Shown here one piece after another: positions 34,003-37,957 of a DNA stretch of 37,957 nt; position 1 is the stretch's first letter; each line of letters opens with the position of its first letter. The stretch is from Actinomycetales bacterium. Lineage in GTDB: Bacteria; Actinomycetota; Actinomycetes; Actinomycetales; Microbacteriaceae. The DNA is taken from the NCBI GenBank assembly GCA_015655445.1, contig JAATFA010000098.1:1-37957 (forward strand). Direction: 5' to 3'. The notes beneath the pieces were generated by a model, which saw only the letters and a list, made by a program, of their open reading frames with translations, searched no databases and was not told the DNA's origin. A program made the translations under genes and the position numbers.

Positions 34003-34938
34003 ATGGCCACGCACCACCTCGACTCCACTCCCCACACGGCGATCGACATCCTCTCGCCCGACCTGCCGCCCGTGCTGACCGTGTCCGTCGGCGACACCGT
34101 CGTCGTCCACACGCTCGACTCCGGCGGGTTCCTCGAGAAGCCCGTGCTCGACGGGCCGAAGGCGCCGCAGTAGATCGAGAACCTCCGCGGCCACTGCCTC
34201 GTGGGACCCATCGCAATAGACGGTGCGCAGCCGGGACAAGTGCTCTCGGTGCGCTTCGACTCCCTCGTTCCGGATGCGTGGGGCATGACCGGCGCGGCCG
34301 TCGCCGACACCCCGCTCAACCGCAGGCTCGGCTTCGACGGCACCGACGGCATCCGGCTGCTCTGGGACCTCGACGTCGAGAACGGCGTCGGCACGAACCA
34401 GCTGGGACTCTCGACCCGGCTCGCACCCTTCCTCGGGGTCGTCGCCCTGACGCCCGCCGAGCCGGGGGAGCACTCCACGGTGCCGCCGCGCGCGCAGGGC
34501 GCGGGCAACATCGACTGCCGCGAGCTCGTCGCCGGGTCGACACTCTACATTCCCGTCACCGTGCCCGGTGCCCTGCTCTCGGTGGGCGACGGGCACGCGG
34601 CGCAGGGCGACGGCGAAGTGTCGGGCACGGCCATCGAGGCGGGCATGACGACGACCATGACCCTCGACATCGAGCCGGATCCCGCGGTCGACGGCGTGCA
34701 CGCGGTCACCCCCGCCGGGCGCATCACCTTCGGCTTCGACGCCGACCTCAACGAGGCCTCCGCGCTCGCCCTCGACGCGATGCTCTCCTGGATGCAGCGG
34801 CTCTACGGGATCGGCAAGGCGGAGGCGCTCGCCATGGCGAGCACCACCGTCAGCCTCCGGGTGACGCAGATCGCCAACGGCGTGTGGGGCGTGCACGCGC
34901 TCCTGCCGCACGACGCCATCCTGACCGCCGCGGGCTGA
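34003..34938 (+). pseudogene. acetamidase/formamidase family gene interrupted by an in-frame TAG
   Basis: The FmdA/AmdA family protein would hydrolyse formamide, acetamide or related short amides to ammonia and acid. ATG 34003 (preceded by GAGAGGA) begins ATHHLDSTPHTAIDILSP, but codon 57 is TAG (34171-34173). The same frame then continues without shift through VGPIAIDGAQPGQVLSVRFDSL, DLDVENG, RLAPFLGV, GGNID-like AGNIDCREL and GRITFGFDADLNEA to TGA at 34938. One substitution (for example from CAG or TGG) explains the break. Re-initiation at GTG 34201 would give 245 residues lacking the N-terminal part. It could be a sequencing error or a true nonsense mutation. Confidence 0.85.
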
Positions 34939-34962
34939 GGGGCGCGCCGCCGGCCGAGCGCG

Positions 34963-36741
34963 CTAGCGACCGACGGCGTATCCCTGCATGCCGCGGGGGT
35001 TGGCCGCGGCCTTCAGCCAACCGCCGTCACGGGCGACCGCGCTGATCGAGCCGAGGCTCCACTCCCCCGCCCTCGTGACCTTGTGGCCACGACGCCGCAG
35101 CTCCTCGAACACCACGGGAGCGAACCGGTCCTCCATGAGCATGTGCCCCAGGTGGGTGTCGCGGGGCCAGAACGAGTTCGGCATGTGGATGGAATGGAAG
35201 TCGGGCTCGTCGATCGCGGCCTGTAGGTCGAGTCCGCCATGGACGACGTTCAGGAAGAAATGCAGCGTCCACTGGTCCTGGAAGTCGCCTCCCGGCGTGC
35301 CGAACGCGAGCCACGGTTTGCCCTCACGGGTCGCGAACGACGGCGTGAGGGTGGTGCGCGGTCGCGCGCCGGGCCGCAAGGAGTTCGGCAGCCCCTCCTG
35401 CGCCCAGAACATCTGCCCGCGGGTCGAGATGCAGAAGCCGAGCTCGGGAACGGTGGGCGATCCCTGGAACCAGCCGCCGCTGGGCGTGGCCGAGATCATC
35501 ATGCCGTCCCGGTCGACCACGTCGATGTGGCAGGTGTCGCCGCGGGTCTCGCCGGAGGCCATGATGGTGGGCTCGCCGGCGCCCATCTGCCCGAGCTCGA
35601 TGTCGAGCGCATCCGGATACCGCGGCATGACCGGCACGCGACCGTCGGGGGCACCCGGTCGGAGCACGAACGACGCCTCGTCGGTCATGAGGGCTCGGCG
35701 CCGGTCGTTGTAGTCGTCGCTGAGCAGTCCCTCGAGCGGCACGTCGGTGAAACGAGGGTCGCCGTACCACGCCTCCCGGTCGGCGAGCGCGAGCTTGGAC
35801 GCCTCGATGATCGTGTGCACCCAGTCCGCCGACCCCGGGCCCATCGCCGCGAGGTCGAAGCCCTTGAGCAGCGCGAGCTGCTGCAGAAAGACCGGTCCCT
35901 GACCCCAGGGCTGCGTCTTGTAGACGGTGGTGTCGTAGTAGTCGTAGCTCACCGGCTCCTCGACGGCAGGCGCCCACGCGGCGAGATCGTCCGCTGTGAG
36001 CAAGCCGGTGTGCGCCTCGCCCGAGGTGTCCATGACGGGGACCGTGCGGCTGAACTCGCCGATCGCCTCCGCGACGAAACCGCGGTACCAGGCGTCGTGC
36101 GCCGCCTCCACCTGGCGCTCGCGACCGGGCCCGGCGGCCTCCGCCTCGGCGACGATCCGCTCCCAGGTGGCGGCGAGCTCCGGCCGCGTGAAGCTGCTCC
36201 ATGGGGCGGGCACCTCGCCGTGCGGCAGCCACGTGGCGGCCGAGGTGGGCCAGTGCGTGCGGAACAGCTCCTCGACGGTGCCGATCGCGTTCGACACGCG
36301 CTCGAGCAGCGGATGGCCGTTCTTGGCGTAGTGGATGGCGGGCTCCAGCACCTCGCGCACCGTCATGCTGCCCCACTGCTCGAGCAGCAGCATCCAGGCG
36401 CCGAAGGACCCCGGCACCACGTTCGGCAGCTGACCGGTGCCGGGCATCATATCGAGGCCGAGGTCGGCGAGCGCCTGCACCGAGGCGGCCGCGGGGGCCA
36501 CCCCCTGCCCGCAGATGACGCGGACGCGGTGCTCGCGCTCGTCCCAGACCAGGATGGGGACGTCGCCGCCCGGGCCGTTGAGATGCGGCTCCACGACCTG
36601 CAGCACGAAGGCGGCCGCGACGGCGGCGTCCGCGGCGTTGCCGCCGCGCTCCAGCATGGCCATGCCGGTCGAGGATGCGAGCCAATGGGTCGTGGCGACC
36701 ATGCCGATGGTGCCCTTGAGCTCGGGTCGAGTGGTGAACAC
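34963..36741 (-). CDS. gamma-glutamyltranspeptidase family hydrolase
   Basis: A 592-residue Ntn-hydrolase precursor. The expected self-cleavage site is before T403 in GDTCHIDVVDRDGMM (usual form TTHFSVVD), giving a large subunit of about 402 and a small one of about 190 residues. The conserved N-terminal pattern MVATTHWLAS, GGNAADAAVAAAF and NGPGGD is present. No signal peptide is seen, so it is probably cytoplasmic. GTG 36741 has AGAAAGG upstream. It is last in an operon after two peptide-transporter permeases, which suggests that the imported substrate carries gamma-glutamyl or related bonds. The TCH variant at the nucleophile leaves exact specificity open. Confidence 0.87.
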   Translation of the reverse strand: MFTTRPELKGTIGMVATTHWLASSTGMAMLERGGNAADAAVAAAFVLQVVEPHLNGPGGDVPILVWDEREHRVRVICGQGVAPAAASVQALADLGLDMMPGTGQLPNVVPGSFGAWMLLLEQWGSMTVREVLEPAIHYAKNGHPLLERVSNAIGTVEELFRTHWPTSAATWLPHGEVPAPWSSFTRPELAATWERIVAEAEAAGPGRERQVEAAHDAWYRGFVAEAIGEFSRTVPVMDTSGEAHTGLLTADDLAAWAPAVEEPVSYDYYDTTVYKTQPWGQGPVFLQQLALLKGFDLAAMGPGSADWVHTIIEASKLALADREAWYGDPRFTDVPLEGLLSDDYNDRRRALMTDEASFVLRPGAPDGRVPVMPRYPDALDIELGQMGAGEPTIMASGETRGDTCHIDVVDRDGMMISATPSGGWFQGSPTVPELGFCISTRGQMFWAQEGLPNSLRPGARPRTTLTPSFATREGKPWLAFGTPGGDFQDQWTLHFFLNVVHGGLDLQAAIDEPDFHSIHMPNSFWPRDTHLGHMLMEDRFAPVVFEELRRRGHKVTRAGEWSLGSISAVARDGGWLKAAANPRGMQGYAVGR

Positions 36742-36781
36742 GTGGTGCCTTTCTTGCTTCGGTGGGTCCCGGCCGACCGGG

Positions 36782-37744
36782 TCAGTGGCTGGCGCGGACG
36801 CGCGGGTCGAGCAGACCGTAGAGCACATCGACGACGACGTTGGCCACGACGACGAAGCATCCGCCGAGCAGCACGACGCCGATGATGACCGGGCGGTCCT
36901 CGTTGGTGACGGAGGTCACGGCAAGCGCGCCGATTCCCGGGATGGTGAAGACCTGCTCGATGATGATGACACCGCCCAGGAGCATGGCGATGTCGGCACC
37001 GAGCTGCGTGATGATCGGGGTCAGGGTGCTGCGCATCCCGTGCTTGTAGACGACGGTCAGCTCGGACAGTCCCTTGGCGCGCGCCGTGCGGATGTAGTCC
37101 TCGCCCAGCACGTCGATGAGCTGACCGCGCGTCAGCCGGGCGTAGATCGCCGCGTTCACGAGCGCGAGGGTGAACCACGGCAGGATGAGGTGCCACGCCC
37201 ACTGCAGCGGGTCCTGCGTGATCGGCACGTAGCCCCCGGCCGGGAAGAGGCTGAAGCCGAGCTGCCGTGGCAGGAAGTACAGCACGAACAGGAAGAGCAT
37301 GCCTAGCACGAAGGTCGGGAAGCTCAGGCCCAGGAGGGTGAACCCCTGGCCGATCCGGTCGCGCAGGGACCCAGGCCAGCGCGCCGAGGTCACGCCGATC
37401 GGGATGCCGATCAGCAGCCAGACCACGACGCCGCCGAGCACGAGCGACCCCGTCTCGGGGATGCGGGCCAGGACGAGCGGCAGCACCGGCTCCTGGCTGT
37501 GGTACGAGTACCCGAGGTCGCCGTGCAGGGCGTTGCCCAGGAAGGTCGCATACTGCACGTAGATCGGCTGGTCGAGACCCAGGCTCGCGCGGATCTGCCG
37601 CAGCAGGGTCTCGGTGGCCTGATCGCCGGCGATGGTGCGCGCCGGGTCGCCGGGGGCGACGAAGAAGAGCAGGAAGACGAACATGCTGAGCACGAGCAGC
37701 ACCACCACGCCGAAGCCGACGCGGCTGAGCACGATCCGGGTCAC
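36782..37744 (-). CDS. peptide ABC transporter permease (DppB type), second transporter
   Basis: A 320-residue permease with about six membrane segments. Landmarks are [40 protein letters not shown], the EAA loop ([26 protein letters not shown]) and the ending [14 protein letters not shown] 37744 overlaps the upstream permease's stop by 4 bp (GTGA). It is a different protein from the first transporter's DppB (13861-14814). The gene order here is DppC then DppB, the reverse of the usual order and of the first transporter. Confidence 0.92.
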   Translation of the reverse strand: MTRIVLSRVGFGVVVLLVLSMFVFLLFFVAPGDPARTIAGDQATETLLRQIRASLGLDQPIYVQYATFLGNALHGDLGYSYHSQEPVLPLVLARIPETGSLVLGGVVVWLLIGIPIGVTSARWPGSLRDRIGQGFTLLGLSFPTFVLGMLFLFVLYFLPRQLGFSLFPAGGYVPITQDPLQWAWHLILPWFTLALVNAAIYARLTRGQLIDVLGEDYIRTARAKGLSELTVVYKHGMRSTLTPIITQLGADIAMLLGGVIIIEQVFTIPGIGALAVTSVTNEDRPVIIGVVLLGGCFVVVANVVVDVLYGLLDPRVRASH

Positions 37745-37957
37745 CGCGCTACCGCCCCGTCGCGTGTCGTGGCGCGCCGGGCGGCCTGCCTCCGGGCGTG
37801 CTTGCGCTCCTTGGTGAGCCAGACGAGCCCGACCCGCTTCACCTTCGGATCGAGGGCGTCGCGCAGGCCGTCGCCCACGGCGTTGAACGCGAGGGTCGTG
37901 AGCAGCAGCGCGGCTCCCGGCACGACCACCATCCACCAGGCGACGAGGTAGAGGGAG
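37741..37957 (-). CDS. peptide ABC transporter permease (DppC type), C-terminal part only
   Basis: The last 71 codons of a DppC-type permease, cut by the right window edge. The family ending is clear: [20 protein letters not shown] followed by [13 protein letters not shown], then a basic tail of about 30 residues ([17 protein letters not shown]). The stop overlaps the next permease gene. The remaining transporter genes would lie beyond the window. Confidence 0.88.
   Translation of the reverse strand, partial: SLYLVAWWMVVVPGAALLLTTLAFNAVGDGLRDALDPKVKRVGLVWLTKERKHARRQAARRATTRDGAVAR

Noticed and set aside
34171-34173. TAG in the amidase gene as a recoded pyrrolysine codon
   Set aside because: No pyl genes are visible, other genes in the window use TAG as a stop, and the family has no such residue. 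A nonsense mutation is simpler.
1-37957. CRISPR arrays, tRNA or rRNA genes, phage attachment sites
   Set aside because: Read through both strands without finding regularly spaced repeats, tRNA-like cloverleaf ends or rRNA text other than the tmRNA.

Overview
The window is high-GC actinobacterial DNA, most likely from a Microbacteriaceae-type organism. The evidence is the gene order prfB-ftsE-ftsX-smpB-ssrA, a compact mycobacterial-style Tad locus, an actinobacterial tmRNA tag, many GTG starts, 4-bp ATGA/GTGA gene couplings and IS481/IS110 elements. The genus cannot be fixed from sequence alone.

Left part (1-10821) looks like core chromosome. It holds the 5' part of ssrA (tmRNA, cut by the window edge), smpB, ftsX, ftsE and prfB on the minus strand. 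Next come a plus-strand MFS exporter, a TIGR03086/maleylpyruvate-isomerase-like protein, and a complete minus-strand Tad/Flp pilus operon (tadA, tadB, tadC, flp-like, tadE and two TadE/TadG-like genes).

Middle and right part (about 10.9-37.9 kb) reads as one accessory catabolic island. It carries a five-gene peptide ABC transporter, a GntR/FadR regulator, two proline-racemase-family proteins, a three-subunit HcnABC/LhpBEF-type flavin and iron-sulfur dehydrogenase, a DapA-family deaminase-like protein, an Xaa-Pro aminopeptidase and a prolyl iminopeptidase. It also carries an LLM flavin monooxygenase with an alpha/beta hydrolase, a 970-residue kinase/M23-like/class-III-aminotransferase fusion with a divergent PucR regulator, an acetamidase/formamidase gene broken by one amber codon, a gamma-glutamyltranspeptidase and part of a second peptide transporter.

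The genes fit together as follows (inference). Imino-acid-rich peptides enter through the Dpp-like transporter and are trimmed by the Xaa-Pro aminopeptidase and prolyl iminopeptidase. Released 4-hydroxyproline is epimerised, oxidised by the D-hydroxyproline dehydrogenase and deaminated by the DapA-family enzyme. The kinase-phospholyase fusion matches the pair that degrades 5-hydroxylysine in animals. Hydroxyproline and hydroxylysine together are the signature of collagen, so the island looks like a collagen-peptide utilisation system. The alpha-ketoglutarate semialdehyde dehydrogenase expected at the end of the hydroxyproline route is not in this window.

A 12-bp palindrome, GTRAYATRTYAC, recurs in four promoters of the island: the transporter, the dehydrogenase operon, the divergent peptidase/LLM promoter and the amidase gene. 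It is probably the operator of the local GntR regulator. Two mobile-element scars are present. One is a 950-bp decayed IS481-type element inserted exactly into a CTAG that served as the shared stop codon of two convergent genes. The other is an IS110-type remnant that abuts an ECF-sigma fragment.
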